The notes: generated by a model not told the origin, from the sequence alone. Positions 1-8,840 are shown, numbered from the stretch's first letter. The stretch is 64,000 nt of DNA from Aquirhabdus sp. (GCA_030150135.1 JASLGO010000049.1:1-64000), one strand, 5' to 3'. A program made the numbers and translations.

Positions 1-100
1 CTCAAAATTAACGCAAAAGCTGCAAAGCAAAAAAATAGGCGGCTATGGTAACATATTACGACCTTCTATTGCGTTACCCCTGTTATAGGTTTTCCAAGAT

Positions 101-1522
101 ATGAATATAGCTTCTTCTGATATTGTGACACCGCAATTACCTGCCGCGCTGATCGCTGGATTACAGCAAGCCGTCGGTGAAAATCGTGTGCATTTGGATT
201 CCGATACCTTAAAAACATGGGGTAAGGACTGGACGAAACATTTCGAGCCAAATCCATCGGTCGTGGTATTTCCAGCAAATACTGCCGAAGTGCAAGTGAT
301 TGTAAAACTCGCTAATGAATATGGCGTTGCGATTACACCAAGCGGTGGTCGCACAGGTCTATCCGCAGGCGCGGTTGCTGCGAATGGCGAAATCGTCGTT
401 AGCCTTGATCGCATGAATAAGGTGATTGATTTCTTGCCTGCTGATCGCATGGTTCGTATTCAAGCGGGTATGGTCACTGAGCAACTGCAACAATTTGCCG
501 AAGAGCAGGGTCTATATTATCCAGTGGATTTTGCGTCAGCAGGTTCAAGTCAGATTGGCGGTAATATCGGTACTAATGCTGGAGGCATCAAAGTCATCAA
601 ATACGGCATGACTCGTCAATGGGTGCTGGGAATGACTGTCGTGACTGGTAAAGGCGACATTCTACGCTTGAACAAAGGCATGATTAAAAACGCGACTGGT
701 TATGACTTGCGTCACCTGATGATTGGTGCGGAAGGTACGCTGGGTATCGTGACGGAAGTGGATATTAAGCTTGAGCGCCAACCACAAGATTTGCGTGTAT
801 TGGTGCTGGGTGTGCCTGAATTTGCAGCGGTGATGCATATTTTGCAAGCCTTCCAGAATCGTATTGATTTGACGGCATTTGAGTTCTTCGGTGAAGTTGC
901 GATGCAAAAAGTCATCGCGCACACAGGCATTCCACGTCCGTTTGAGTCTGAATGTCCGTTCTATGTTTTGCTTGAGTTTGAAGGTCGTTTTGAAGCGATT
1001 GTCGATGATGCGATGGCAACGTTTGAGCATTGTATGGAGCAGGGCTGGGTGATTGATGGTGTGATGAGCCAGAATCAGACTCAAGCGGCGACATTATGGC
1101 GTTTACGCGAAGACATCAGCGAAACGATTGCGCCGTTTACGCCGTATAAGAATGATATTTCAGTATTGATTACGCATGTACCTGCATTTATTGCAGACAT
1201 TGATGCAATCGTGAATGAGTCCTATCCAGATTTTGAAATTTGCTGGTTTGGTCATATTGGCGATGGTAATTTGCATTTGAATATCTTGAAGCCAGCAAAC
1301 CTGACTAAAGATGAGTTCTTTGAGAAGTGTAAAGTTGTCAATAAATCCGTGTTTGAAACTGTGCAGAAATATGACGGCTCGATCTCTGCGGAACATGGCG
1401 TTGGGATGACTAAACGTGATTATTTGACTTACACGCGCGATCCAGTTGAGATCGAGTATTTGCGTGAAATCAAGAAAGTCTTTGATCCGAATGGGATTAT
1501 GAATCCTGGGAAGATTTTTTGA
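101..1522 (+). CDS. FAD-binding oxidoreductase, D-2-hydroxyacid dehydrogenase type
   Basis: A flavoprotein of the GlcD / D-2-hydroxyglutarate dehydrogenase group, expected to oxidise a D-2-hydroxyacid to the 2-oxoacid and pass electrons to the respiratory chain. The N-terminal FAD_binding_4 domain covers about residues 45-220, with the PSGGRTGLSAGAV flavin loop and a NIGTNAGG motif. The FAD-oxidase C-terminal domain follows, with HIGDGNLHLN near residue 385, the SAEHGVG motif near 430 and the closing PNGIMNPGKIF. The length of 473 aa is normal for the family. The next gene begins one base after the stop, so the two may be cotranscribed although they look functionally unrelated. The exact substrate (glycolate, lactate, 2-hydroxyglutarate) cannot be read from the sequence. 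Confidence 0.9.
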   Translation: MNIASSDIVTPQLPAALIAGLQQAVGENRVHLDSDTLKTWGKDWTKHFEPNPSVVVFPANTAEVQVIVKLANEYGVAITPSGGRTGLSAGAVAANGEIVVSLDRMNKVIDFLPADRMVRIQAGMVTEQLQQFAEEQGLYYPVDFASAGSSQIGGNIGTNAGGIKVIKYGMTRQWVLGMTVVTGKGDILRLNKGMIKNATGYDLRHLMIGAEGTLGIVTEVDIKLERQPQDLRVLVLGVPEFAAVMHILQAFQNRIDLTAFEFFGEVAMQKVIAHTGIPRPFESECPFYVLLEFEGRFEAIVDDAMATFEHCMEQGWVIDGVMSQNQTQAATLWRLREDISETIAPFTPYKNDISVLITHVPAFIADIDAIVNESYPDFEICWFGHIGDGNLHLNILKPANLTKDEFFEKCKVVNKSVFETVQKYDGSISAEHGVGMTKRDYLTYTRDPVEIEYLREIKKVFDPNGIMNPGKIF

Positions 1523-1523
1523 G

Positions 1524-2696
1524 ATGTATAAAATTAATCTTGATGAAAATAAGATTACACCAGTTAGTGTGAAAACATTTACTGAATTGGGCTTTAGCGA
1601 ACGTAAGCATTTGCAAGAATGGATTGCAAAGATGCCTAATATTTTGGGTGAGGAGCTACTTATTATTCAGAAAGAGTTCTGTGGGTTTGATGATACGCGT
1701 GAACGTTTGGACTTATTGGCATTGGATAAGGATGGCAATCTAGTCATTATTGAAAATAAGCTCGACGATTCTGGTCGTGATGTTGTTTGGCAAGCCCTTA
1801 AATATGCGGGATATTGTGCAAATTTGAGTAAAAATCAGATTATTGATATATATCAACAATATTTGTCGCTGAATGAATCTGGAGAGAACAGCGATAAAGC
1901 GGCATCACAACGTATTGCTGATTTTTTAGATAAGCCTTTAGAGGAAGCAGTAATAAATCGAGGGAATAGTCAACGTGTGATGTTAGTTGCAGCCAACTAT
2001 CGTAAAGAAGTAACTAACACGATGTTGTGGCTAGGTCAGTTTGGTTTGTCTTGTCAATGTTTTAAGGTTACGCCGTATCGTAGTGGTGATGAATTGTTTT
2101 TGAGTATTGATCAAATTATACCTACTCCAGAATCGAAAGAGTTTATGATTGGCATTGCAAATAAAGAAGCAGAAGAAAAAATTACTGAGAGTAATGCAAA
2201 AGAAGGTAATAAAATACGGCGCGAATTTTGGGAGAAAACTTTAGGTGTATTTAAACAAAGTCAATGTAACTTATTCAATAATATTAGCCCTTCACAAGAC
2301 TCTTGGGTAAGCGCCGGTTCTGGTGTTAGTGGTTTTATGTATGATTTGATATTAGGAAAGCATGAAATTAGAGTTGAGTTAGTTTTAGGTCGCTCAGATC
2401 CGTCTGTAAATACCTTTGCATTTAATATGCTTCAGGCACAACAAGAAACTATAGAGTCTAAGTTTGGTAGTCCATTAGAGTGGTTAGCATTGCCTACGAA
2501 AAAACAATGCCGCGTTCAGTTTAGTCAACAATTTAGCGGATACAATCCTGAGAATTGGGATGAGATGATCAATTGGATGGTTACTCATATGATTCGTTTG
2601 GAATACGCTTTTCGTAAGCCTCTACAAGAAATTAATGTAAAACTGAAACAAGGGCAATGGCAGCAACTTGAAGAGGCAGCGAATGAGGTTCAATAA
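1524..2696 (+). CDS. DUF4268 protein with PD-(D/E)XK-like nuclease core
   Basis: The N-terminal half resembles the NucS/RecB-like nuclease fold. D63 lies in a hydrophobic strand (RLDLLALD), followed by E77-N-K79 in NLVIIENK and a helix with DVVWQALKYAGY, which matches the D-x13-ExK plus downstream Q pattern of PD-(D/E)XK enzymes. The C-terminal part (about residues 225-385, from NKIRREFWEKTL) matches what I know as DUF4268. The family is poorly characterised and often sits near restriction or defence genes, but no methylase or other defence gene is next to it here. The coding sequence is clearly more AT-rich than the dehydrogenase before it and starts one base after that stop, which suggests later insertion. 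DNA cleavage is an inference; the 390-aa size fits the family. Confidence 0.75.
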   Translation: MYKINLDENKITPVSVKTFTELGFSERKHLQEWIAKMPNILGEELLIIQKEFCGFDDTRERLDLLALDKDGNLVIIENKLDDSGRDVVWQALKYAGYCANLSKNQIIDIYQQYLSLNESGENSDKAASQRIADFLDKPLEEAVINRGNSQRVMLVAANYRKEVTNTMLWLGQFGLSCQCFKVTPYRSGDELFLSIDQIIPTPESKEFMIGIANKEAEEKITESNAKEGNKIRREFWEKTLGVFKQSQCNLFNNISPSQDSWVSAGSGVSGFMYDLILGKHEIRVELVLGRSDPSVNTFAFNMLQAQQETIESKFGSPLEWLALPTKKQCRVQFSQQFSGYNPENWDEMINWMVTHMIRLEYAFRKPLQEINVKLKQGQWQQLEEAANEVQ

Positions 2697-2780
2697 ATAG
2701 TTTTTTAGATTGAGTATGGTGAACTCATTGTATGACATAGCAGACAGTTGGGTTCAGCTACTTTCTATTAAGTGCCCAGC

Positions 2781-2815
2781 AATGCGAGCCAACCCTATAG
2801 CTCGCATTTTTATTT
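2781..2815 (+). terminator. intrinsic terminator after the DUF4268 gene
   Basis: A perfect 9-bp stem (aatgcgagc at 2781-2789 with gctcgcatt at 2800-2808) closes a 10-nt loop and runs into a T-rich tail. It lies between two convergent genes, so it probably ends the plus-strand transcript. Confidence 0.8.
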
Positions 2816-2818
2816 GAC

Positions 2819-3406
2819 TCAGCCTTTCATCACTTTCTGAAACGCAGGACGCTGATACAGATTATTTAAATACGCTTCAAAAGCAGGACGCATAGGAATC
2901 GTCTTAAACTGAGTTCCCCAATGCAGATGAGAGCCCACATACACGTCCGCTGCCGTAAAATGATTTGCCGCAATAAATTCTTTGCCAGTCAATGCTTGCT
3001 CAAGCACATTGATCACACGGTCATAGTCGCCATAACCGACAAAACCTTGCTGCTGTAAGGTGGGCGTTACGCCTAAGTTACGATTGGTCACCGCAGCCTC
3101 TAAAGGTCCCGCCGCAAAAAATAACCAACGATAGTAATCCGCACGATCATTGAGTGCTGGCGCGAGATTCTTGTCTGGAAAGCTATCTGCCAAATAAGCA
3201 CAAATGGCCGCAACTTCAGTGACAATTTTTCCGTCATGTACAATCGCAGGAACTTTGCCCATTGGGTTGATCGCTAAGTATTCAGGTGTTTTCATCGTCG
3301 TACCATAGTCTAAAGCTATGGTGATATAAGTCTCGCCAACTTCTTCCAGCATCCAACGTGCAATCTGTCCACGCGATTGTGGATTGGTGTATAGCGTTAA
3401 AGACAT
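2819..3406 (-). CDS. glutathione S-transferase family protein
   Basis: A cytosolic GST-like protein of about 195 aa. The N-terminal thioredoxin-like domain begins SLTLYTNPQSRGQIARWML and carries the cis-proline segment MGKVPAIV and a TEVAAICAYLAD helix. An all-helical C-terminal domain follows, with FTAADVYVGSHLHWG. Members conjugate or reduce electrophiles with glutathione; the substrate is unknown. Two ATGs compete, at 3412 and 3406. An AAGGA sits 1 nt from the first but 7 nt from the second, so I chose 3406. It stands alone, facing the DUF4268 gene. Confidence 0.88.
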   Translation of the reverse strand: MSLTLYTNPQSRGQIARWMLEEVGETYITIALDYGTTMKTPEYLAINPMGKVPAIVHDGKIVTEVAAICAYLADSFPDKNLAPALNDRADYYRWLFFAAGPLEAAVTNRNLGVTPTLQQQGFVGYGDYDRVINVLEQALTGKEFIAANHFTAADVYVGSHLHWGTQFKTIPMRPAFEAYLNNLYQRPAFQKVMKG

Positions 3407-3571
3407 CTTCATTTCCTTATAGAGATTAATGATTCCGAGAGTGTTTTATCAGAAATTTTGTGAAAGAAGGTGTGAGAAAATGTTAATGGAGAGAATTAAA
3501 TTGCCATCATTTGCATGAGTGGTCATTGAGATGTGGCAAGATATGGCATATTTGATTTGAAAGATGAAACG

Positions 3572-4207
3572 ATGATGACTAAACCCTCCAAAATCGTTTG
3601 CGTAGGTCGCAATTACGCAGATCATGCCCGAGAACTCGGTAGCGCAGTACCTGATACGCCAATTCTGTTTATTAAACCACCAAGTAGTTTAATTGGTTTG
3701 AACGATGGTATTTCATGGAATACGAGTTTAGGTTCATGTCACTATGAATGTGAGCTCTCTATTCAAATTGGCCATACCTTGAAAAATGCCAATGAGCTCG
3801 AAGCTTGCGCGGCGATTTCTGGTGTGACGCTTGGTTTGGATTTAACTTTGCGTGATCTGCAAAATAGTCTTAAAGACCAAGGTTATCCGTGGGAGCGCTC
3901 GAAAGCATTTGATGGTTCTTGTGTACTCGGTGACTGGCTGGCCCCTGATGTCATCGCAGATTATAAGAATGCTCGCTATACCTTCAAGGTTAACGGTGAA
4001 ACTCGCCAAGTCGGTGAAACTGAAAAAATGCTGTTTGATATTGTCGGTTTGATTGCACATATCAGTGAAAGCTTCACTTTAGAAAAAGGTGATGTGGTGA
4101 TGACTGGCACTCCAGCAGGTGTTGGACCATTGAAGTCTGGTGATCAGTTGGAAATGACACTGGATACCGTGTTGGGTGACGTGAGCTGGAAAACGTTTGT
4201 TCGTTGA
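3572..4207 (+). CDS. fumarylacetoacetate hydrolase family protein
   Basis: An FAH-superfamily protein of the short YcgM/FAHD1 type, about 211 aa. The start KIVCVGRNYADHARELG, the metal-ligand segment HYECELSIQIG, the ERSKAFDGSCVLGDW region and the C-terminal GDVVMTGTPAGVGPL motif are all present. FAHD1-type members act as acylpyruvate hydrolases or oxaloacetate decarboxylases; other relatives open aromatic-degradation intermediates. The frame stays open back to a GTG at 3533, but family members begin near the MTKPSKIVCVG segment, so 3572 (or 3575) is preferred. It is monocistronic in appearance. Confidence 0.88.
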   Translation: MMTKPSKIVCVGRNYADHARELGSAVPDTPILFIKPPSSLIGLNDGISWNTSLGSCHYECELSIQIGHTLKNANELEACAAISGVTLGLDLTLRDLQNSLKDQGYPWERSKAFDGSCVLGDWLAPDVIADYKNARYTFKVNGETRQVGETEKMLFDIVGLIAHISESFTLEKGDVVMTGTPAGVGPLKSGDQLEMTLDTVLGDVSWKTFVR

Positions 4208-4222
4208 TTTTTGCCAAAAAGA

Positions 4223-4287
4223 TCACTGAGTCTGTCGAAGTGAGACGGCACACAGATACCGCACATTTCGACAAACTCAATGAGCTA
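4223..4287. repeat. intergenic inverted repeat, TGTCGAAGTG family, copy 1
   Basis: The left arm cactgagtctgtcgaagtg and the right arm catttcgacaaactcaatg are imperfect reverse complements (16 of 19 positions). The differences are transitions that keep G-U pairing in RNA. Related pairs occur at 11412-11467 and 40299-40374. It sits between two convergent genes, as REP-type elements often do. Confidence 0.75.
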
Positions 4288-4312
4288 TGTCATTTTTCAA
4301 TGACAAGAAGCT

Positions 4313-6004
4313 TTAAGCAGTCTTTGCGAGGAGAGCTTTGGCTTCTGTCATCGCGTCAGCAACGCTACGTGCGTCATAACATGTGGCTGGAATTTCTGGC
4401 AAATTCACGGTTTTCAAAATATCTCGAAGCGGATCTTTGACACGAGCAAAGAGCAGTGCAATGTTGCGTTTTTGCATATTGTCAGCGAAATCACGTAAGG
4501 CTTCTAAACTTGTACTGTCCAAATCAGGCGATTCTTCAAAGCTGATAATGATGATTTTTGTCGTAGGTGCTGCTTTAATTTTGGCGAGAATAAGTCCAAA
4601 TACTTTTTCTGCATTGGCAAAGAATAATGCAGATTCTGGACGAGCGATTAATACATCTGGAACAGTAATCGCATTGGAATGTCTCAGGATATCTACATAA
4701 TCGTGACTATCTCCTAACTCTCCTAGCCATGCCACACGAACTTCAGACATCGTGCGCAACATCATAATCAAACTGACTCCAATTGCTGCCAGTAGACCAT
4801 CTAGTACACCTAAAACTAAAACTGCCAGAACTGCGGAGACGATAATGATTCGATCACGTTTCCACATGAAATATGGACGAAATGCATCCCACGTAATGCT
4901 ATGACTTACAGCATGAATGACAATTGCTGCAAGAATGGGTTCAGGCGTATGTTCAATCCAAGGCAAAAGTGTGAGAACCAGTGTCAGGACGACTAATGCT
5001 GCAATCCAGCCAGACCAGCGACTTTGTGCTCCAGCTGATTCATTGGCAGAGGTTGCTGAGTAACCTGCGCCGACAGGCATGCCATGAAAGAAACCAGAGA
5101 GGATATTGGATACACCCAGTGCCATTAAATCTCGGTTCGGTGCGGAATTATCGCCATGTTTAATCGCAAATGTCCGAATTGCACCATAGGATTCTGCATA
5201 TAGAATCATGAGTAATGCGATGGCTAATTCACCAAGGCGTAACCATTCAAGACGACTTAGAGACGGCAGTGTAGGCCATTCTAAAGTTAGATTAATCGTT
5301 CCCACGGCTGCAACGCCATGTGCTGTGGTAAAGCCAGAAACATCTAAGGCGATCCCGCCAGCAATGACCAATAGTGCACCTGGAATCGTTTTCCAATGCG
5401 CAAATATTTTTAGTAAAATCAACGCACCAACTGCGATTGCTAATCCGATAAGATTCCAGTGGGGCAGGCCCAGCGCAAGATCATTGATATAGCGGAAAAT
5501 ATCAGAATGCGTTGGCTTCACATTCACAATATTCGGAAATTGCTTAATCACGATAGTGATGGCAAGCCCAACGGCAAAACCGCGCAGCACTGGTTTGGCA
5601 ATAAAATTGGAAATTTCACCGAGTTTGGCAAGAGAGGCTAAAACAAAGAAACCGCCCGTCAGAATAATGAGTCCACTGGCAAGCAGCAGACGATTCGCTG
5701 GATCAATATCTGACATGCTATAGATGGCGGAATAGAGTACTGCTGCCGATGAGGATGTCGCTGAAACAATCGCAAAACGACTTGTGCCAATCAGTCCATA
5801 GCATAACAAGCCTATCAGTAAGCCAATGACCCCTGCTTGTGGTGGCAATCCCGCAATTCCAGAGTAAGCAACGGCTTCTGGAAGTAACAAACCTGCAATC
5901 GATAAACCTGCAACGATATCGACGAGGTTGAATCCTTTACTTTGCTGGTGGCCAGTTTGAGCATTGGTTTGAGAACTAATCTGAGCGTTAGAGGCCTCAT
6001 TCAT
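4313..6004 (-). CDS. SulP family anion transporter with STAS domain
   Basis: An inner-membrane SLC26/SulP-type transporter of 563 aa. About residues 25-430 form the sulfate-transporter domain, beginning FNLVDIVAGLSIAGLLLPEAVAYS with the family signature AYSGIAGLPPQAG, and are very hydrophobic throughout. A C-terminal cytoplasmic STAS domain spans about residues 445-555, with the IIIISFEESPDLDSTSLEAL core whose D-S-T loop matches other STAS domains. Substrates in the family include sulfate, bicarbonate and dicarboxylates, and the sequence does not decide among them. It begins 6 nt after the stop of the ParB/Srx-like gene, so the two form one transcription unit. Confidence 0.92.
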   Translation of the reverse strand: MNEASNAQISSQTNAQTGHQQSKGFNLVDIVAGLSIAGLLLPEAVAYSGIAGLPPQAGVIGLLIGLLCYGLIGTSRFAIVSATSSSAAVLYSAIYSMSDIDPANRLLLASGLIILTGGFFVLASLAKLGEISNFIAKPVLRGFAVGLAITIVIKQFPNIVNVKPTHSDIFRYINDLALGLPHWNLIGLAIAVGALILLKIFAHWKTIPGALLVIAGGIALDVSGFTTAHGVAAVGTINLTLEWPTLPSLSRLEWLRLGELAIALLMILYAESYGAIRTFAIKHGDNSAPNRDLMALGVSNILSGFFHGMPVGAGYSATSANESAGAQSRWSGWIAALVVLTLVLTLLPWIEHTPEPILAAIVIHAVSHSITWDAFRPYFMWKRDRIIIVSAVLAVLVLGVLDGLLAAIGVSLIMMLRTMSEVRVAWLGELGDSHDYVDILRHSNAITVPDVLIARPESALFFANAEKVFGLILAKIKAAPTTKIIIISFEESPDLDSTSLEALRDFADNMQKRNIALLFARVKDPLRDILKTVNLPEIPATCYDARSVADAMTEAKALLAKTA

Positions 6005-6010
6005 GATTAA

Positions 6011-6640
6011 TTAGCCCTTTGTTGATGGTGAAAGAGGAACTCCTGTCCATCCCGGTAAATAACGTGCTTCACTCCCACGAGCAAGGCCAACGGCTTGTTC
6101 TACAGCTTGTTTTGGAGATTGATTAATCAGGTCTACACTGATTTGAGGTCTAAAAAAATCAGCCCAGAGAAACTCGGTAAACGGTGCTGAATCTTTGGCA
6201 TAACCGCCTGCGGTACGAACGAATCCAGCCAGACTACGGTATGGATCATTGCGCAGTTGAGTGATGTCTTTCGGAATTGCGGAGTAATCAAGGCGATTGC
6301 CATTTTCATCATAAGGATGGGTCAACTGATGAAAATCCATGACACGCCAGAATCGATCTGGATCTAACCATGAGTAATCACGTTGTACCGTGACCCATGC
6401 GGATTCAATCCCTTCTTCAAGTAGAGCCAGCCCGAGATGATGATGATCGGTGATGTAATACCGACCTTTGGGGCCGAGTACACTGGGAAACCATTGTTGT
6501 TTAAGGCGTTTGTTGCGATCTTTCTTGTTCAACGCATGCCATTCCGCACGTTTTTTTGCGACCTCAGCAATACCAACAGTAACTTGAGTGGGGCGTAGTG
6601 TCGCGACATCGACTTCGATGAGATGTTGGTGAGTACTCAT
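6011..6640 (-). CDS. ParB/Srx-like protein (ParBc_2 type)
   Basis: A 209-aa protein resembling the family described as putative ParB-like nuclease (ParBc_2). Visible marks are an N-terminal LIEVDVATLRPTQVTVG segment, then KGRYYITDHHHLGLALLEEG, which parallels the ParB/Srx nucleotide-binding loop, and a Trp/Phe-rich second half (DYSWLDPDRFWRVMDF). It has no helix-turn-helix DNA-binding domain and no ParA neighbour, so a partition role is unlikely. Relatives are usually single proteins of unknown job. Its 6-nt spacing to a SulP transporter suggests linked expression. No signal peptide is visible. Confidence 0.72.
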   Translation of the reverse strand: MSTHQHLIEVDVATLRPTQVTVGIAEVAKKRAEWHALNKKDRNKRLKQQWFPSVLGPKGRYYITDHHHLGLALLEEGIESAWVTVQRDYSWLDPDRFWRVMDFHQLTHPYDENGNRLDYSAIPKDITQLRNDPYRSLAGFVRTAGGYAKDSAPFTEFLWADFFRPQISVDLINQSPKQAVEQAVGLARGSEARYLPGWTGVPLSPSTKG

Positions 6641-6745
6641 TTCTTTTATCCATTTGTGAGTAATACGTGAGTGTCTTGATTTAACTGATCTTAGTATTTG
6701 TGCGTACTTAGTGAAAGTCGTTTTGATATAAAAAATAAAAAGAAA

Positions 6746-6783
6746 AAAATACGCCGACCCAAGTATTGGTATCGGCGTATTTT
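6746..6783 (-). terminator. intrinsic terminator after the DUF3761 gene
   Basis: A perfect 12-bp stem (aaaatacgccga at 6746-6757, tcggcgtatttt at 6772-6783) with a 14-nt loop. On the minus strand it is followed by a long T-rich tract (the A-rich run at 6730-6749). It separates the DUF3761 gene from the ParB-like/SulP unit. Confidence 0.85.
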
Positions 6784-6829
6784 GTTGTGAAGACTTTGGC
6801 TAAGGGTTATTAACCAATGGCATTTCGAT

Positions 6830-7546
6830 TTATGAACATGCCTTACCGTGATCAGGACGTGCGCCTGCCGCTTTTGCTGCGGCTTCCGTCATGTATTGAC
6901 CAGTTTTGGTTTTACCGTACCATTGGGAATTTTGGCAATGGTAAACTTTGGAGGCAGTATTGACCCATACTTGTCCAGCTCCACCACCTGCCGCAACTGG
7001 CGTTGCTGCGTGAGTTTGAGTTGAAGCTGCTGCTGGCGCTGTAGTAGGTGCGGTTGTTGTAGGTGTTGCGGTTTTTTTATTGAGGAATGAGAACATTCCT
7101 TTCTTTTCTGGAGCTGGCGTTGCCGCTGGTGCAGCAGGAGCTGCTACGGCTGCTGTTGCAGCTGCGCCTGTTGCTGGACCGTACCAGTCTTTAATTCCTT
7201 TGTGACCACGACATGCGCCTTGCTTGTTAGCACCTGTGTAATAGGAACCATCATTACAGAGTCCTGTTGAGCCTGCTGGTGCTGCGCCAGAGGTTGTTGG
7301 CGTTGCTGCTGGTGTAGGCGCGCTTTTTTCGGTTTTGGCTGGGGTTGCTGTAGGAGCGGTTGCTGTTGCGGCATACCATTCTTGAACGCCTTTGTGACCA
7401 CGACATGCGCCTTGTTTATTGGCACCTGTGTAATAGGAGCCGTCTTTACATAAACCTGTTGCGCCCGCAGGAGCTGTTTCTGCATAAACGCCAGCACTTG
7501 TGAGCATGCCTAAAATGAGTGCAGTGGAGGTGAGTAGAGCTTTCAT
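6830..7546 (-). CDS. secreted protein with two DUF3761 repeats
   Basis: A 238-aa exported protein. The Sec signal peptide is about residues 1-22 and ends GVYA. Two near-identical Cys-containing modules follow (about 28-59 and 96-127), each reading TGLCxDGSYYTGANKQGACRGHKG then a W-Y pair, which matches DUF3761. They are joined and followed by long Ala/Thr/Pro-rich linkers. A distinct C-terminal module (about 185-238) holds VWVNTASKVYHCQNSQWYG and ends in GKACS. The function of DUF3761 is not known to me. Paired cysteines and low-complexity spacers suit a periplasmic or surface protein. The gene stands alone with its own terminator. Confidence 0.82.
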   Translation of the reverse strand: MKALLTSTALILGMLTSAGVYAETAPAGATGLCKDGSYYTGANKQGACRGHKGVQEWYAATATAPTATPAKTEKSAPTPAATPTTSGAAPAGSTGLCNDGSYYTGANKQGACRGHKGIKDWYGPATGAAATAAVAAPAAPAATPAPEKKGMFSFLNKKTATPTTTAPTTAPAAASTQTHAATPVAAGGGAGQVWVNTASKVYHCQNSQWYGKTKTGQYMTEAAAKAAGARPDHGKACS

Positions 7547-7722
7547 AATTTACTCTCGCTTTGATATGGTGGTCAAAAACACAGTGTTTGAACAACTGTG
7601 TATTGATATATAGAGCATATATTGGGTAGTCGTCATGACTTAATTTATATATCCGCTTCGATCATAACGCTATGGTTAATATTTGTGCCATATTTTTTTC
7701 AGAAGAAATGTTGTTGAGATGT

Positions 7723-8709
7723 TTATGGTCGATACCAGCGTTCGATCCCCACTTGATGCAGACTCAGGCGTGATAACTCGTCAGGGAGCCATTGTTCATA
7801 ATCGCCTGTTGCACGCATGAGAAAATCCAAGATCGTCCAATGCTGACGCAGCACGCGCCGCAAACGATGTGGCAGCATCGGATGAAAGAGCCCAAAACGT
7901 TGGAAGAACTGACGCGGATTTTTACGTAGCCATAGCCATGATCCCATCTCTAGCGTGTAGGGTAGAAACAATGGTTTACCCGCGCTATTGGCATGATCAT
8001 AGAGAAAGTCCCACAAATCGCCGTGCGTGGTGTAATGCATACTTTGCGGTTCAATATGATAAAAATCATGTAGTGGATAGTTTTGATTAAACAAGTCACA
8101 TAGTGCGACCGCTTCGGCGAGATGTGGCGGCGGCATACGATGTGCTGCATACGGAAACCACAGACTGTCGTATTGTCCAAAACCAGAATGCAAATCCATC
8201 GCCATCATAAAGCTGGCGTTTTTATGAGATTGCACGACACTATCAATCAATGCTTGGCTTTCTGGCGCAAGACCTTGACCGCGATACCAAGGAAGATGAC
8301 GACTGATTTTTTGTCCTGCGAGTGGCCAGATGTGTGGTCCGATGGCATTTACAGGCGCATTGCGCATCAGGTCGATGCCTTTAGACGTGGCTCGTGTCCC
8401 TAAATGCAATCCTGTGACGTTGATCAATGGAATTGAAACGATGCGCATGGTTTTGAGACGTTGCTGTAGCGCACTATCCCAAGCAAGACAGCTCAAAGTA
8501 TGCTCTAACCATGCCAATAGCACTTGAGAGCCGATGCGTTCATTGCCATGAATCCCAGCATACAGACCAAGCGTAGGAACATTTGGTTCTTCAGAACCGA
8601 TCGATAATTCCCAGATCGAGAATCCATCAATTTCTGCCAAAACGCGTGAGCGAACTAATGGATGTGAGCGGATCATCTCTAGGCGAGAGAATTCGGCAAT
8701 TTCAAACAT
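7723..8709 (-). CDS. M14-family zinc carboxypeptidase / aspartoacylase-like protein
   Basis: A 328-aa cytosolic metallohydrolase. The zinc motif H-x-x-E appears as GIHGNERIG near residue 54, and the third ligand is expected in MAMDLHSGFG near residue 173. The arrangement matches M14 peptidases of the DUF2817/succinylglutamate desuccinylase-like group. A Glu near the C-terminal third (YTLEMGSWLW) is a candidate catalytic base. The physiological substrate is unknown; peptides and N-acylated amino acids are both possible. It is a single gene with no evident operon partner. Confidence 0.8.
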   Translation of the reverse strand: MFEIAEFSRLEMIRSHPLVRSRVLAEIDGFSIWELSIGSEEPNVPTLGLYAGIHGNERIGSQVLLAWLEHTLSCLAWDSALQQRLKTMRIVSIPLINVTGLHLGTRATSKGIDLMRNAPVNAIGPHIWPLAGQKISRHLPWYRGQGLAPESQALIDSVVQSHKNASFMMAMDLHSGFGQYDSLWFPYAAHRMPPPHLAEAVALCDLFNQNYPLHDFYHIEPQSMHYTTHGDLWDFLYDHANSAGKPLFLPYTLEMGSWLWLRKNPRQFFQRFGLFHPMLPHRLRRVLRQHWTILDFLMRATGDYEQWLPDELSRLSLHQVGIERWYRP

Positions 8710-8840
8710 ATTTATTGTGCATCCAGCATTGGGGAAAACTTAGATAGAGCGCCTACATAGAATGTGCAAAGTATTAGGCGAGACTATGCGGATGCAAGAT
8801 GACAGAACGATGACAGGGAACTTGATGAGAAAATTGAATT

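Noticed and set aside
6011..6640. Chromosome-partition ParB partner for the ParA at 26237
   Set aside because: It lacks the helix-turn-helix and dimerisation domains of true ParB and lies 20 kb away next to a transporter.
6746..6783. Regulatory attenuator for the ParB-like/SulP unit
   Set aside because: The hairpin lies more than 100 bp upstream of that unit and directly past the DUF3761 stop with a T tract on that strand. A plain terminator explains it.
7144..7497. A Gln-rich 117-codon frame overlapping the DUF3761 gene on the same strand
   Set aside because: It is the shifted frame of the Ala/Thr/Pro linkers and lacks a start signal of its own. The secreted protein with signal peptide is the real frame.
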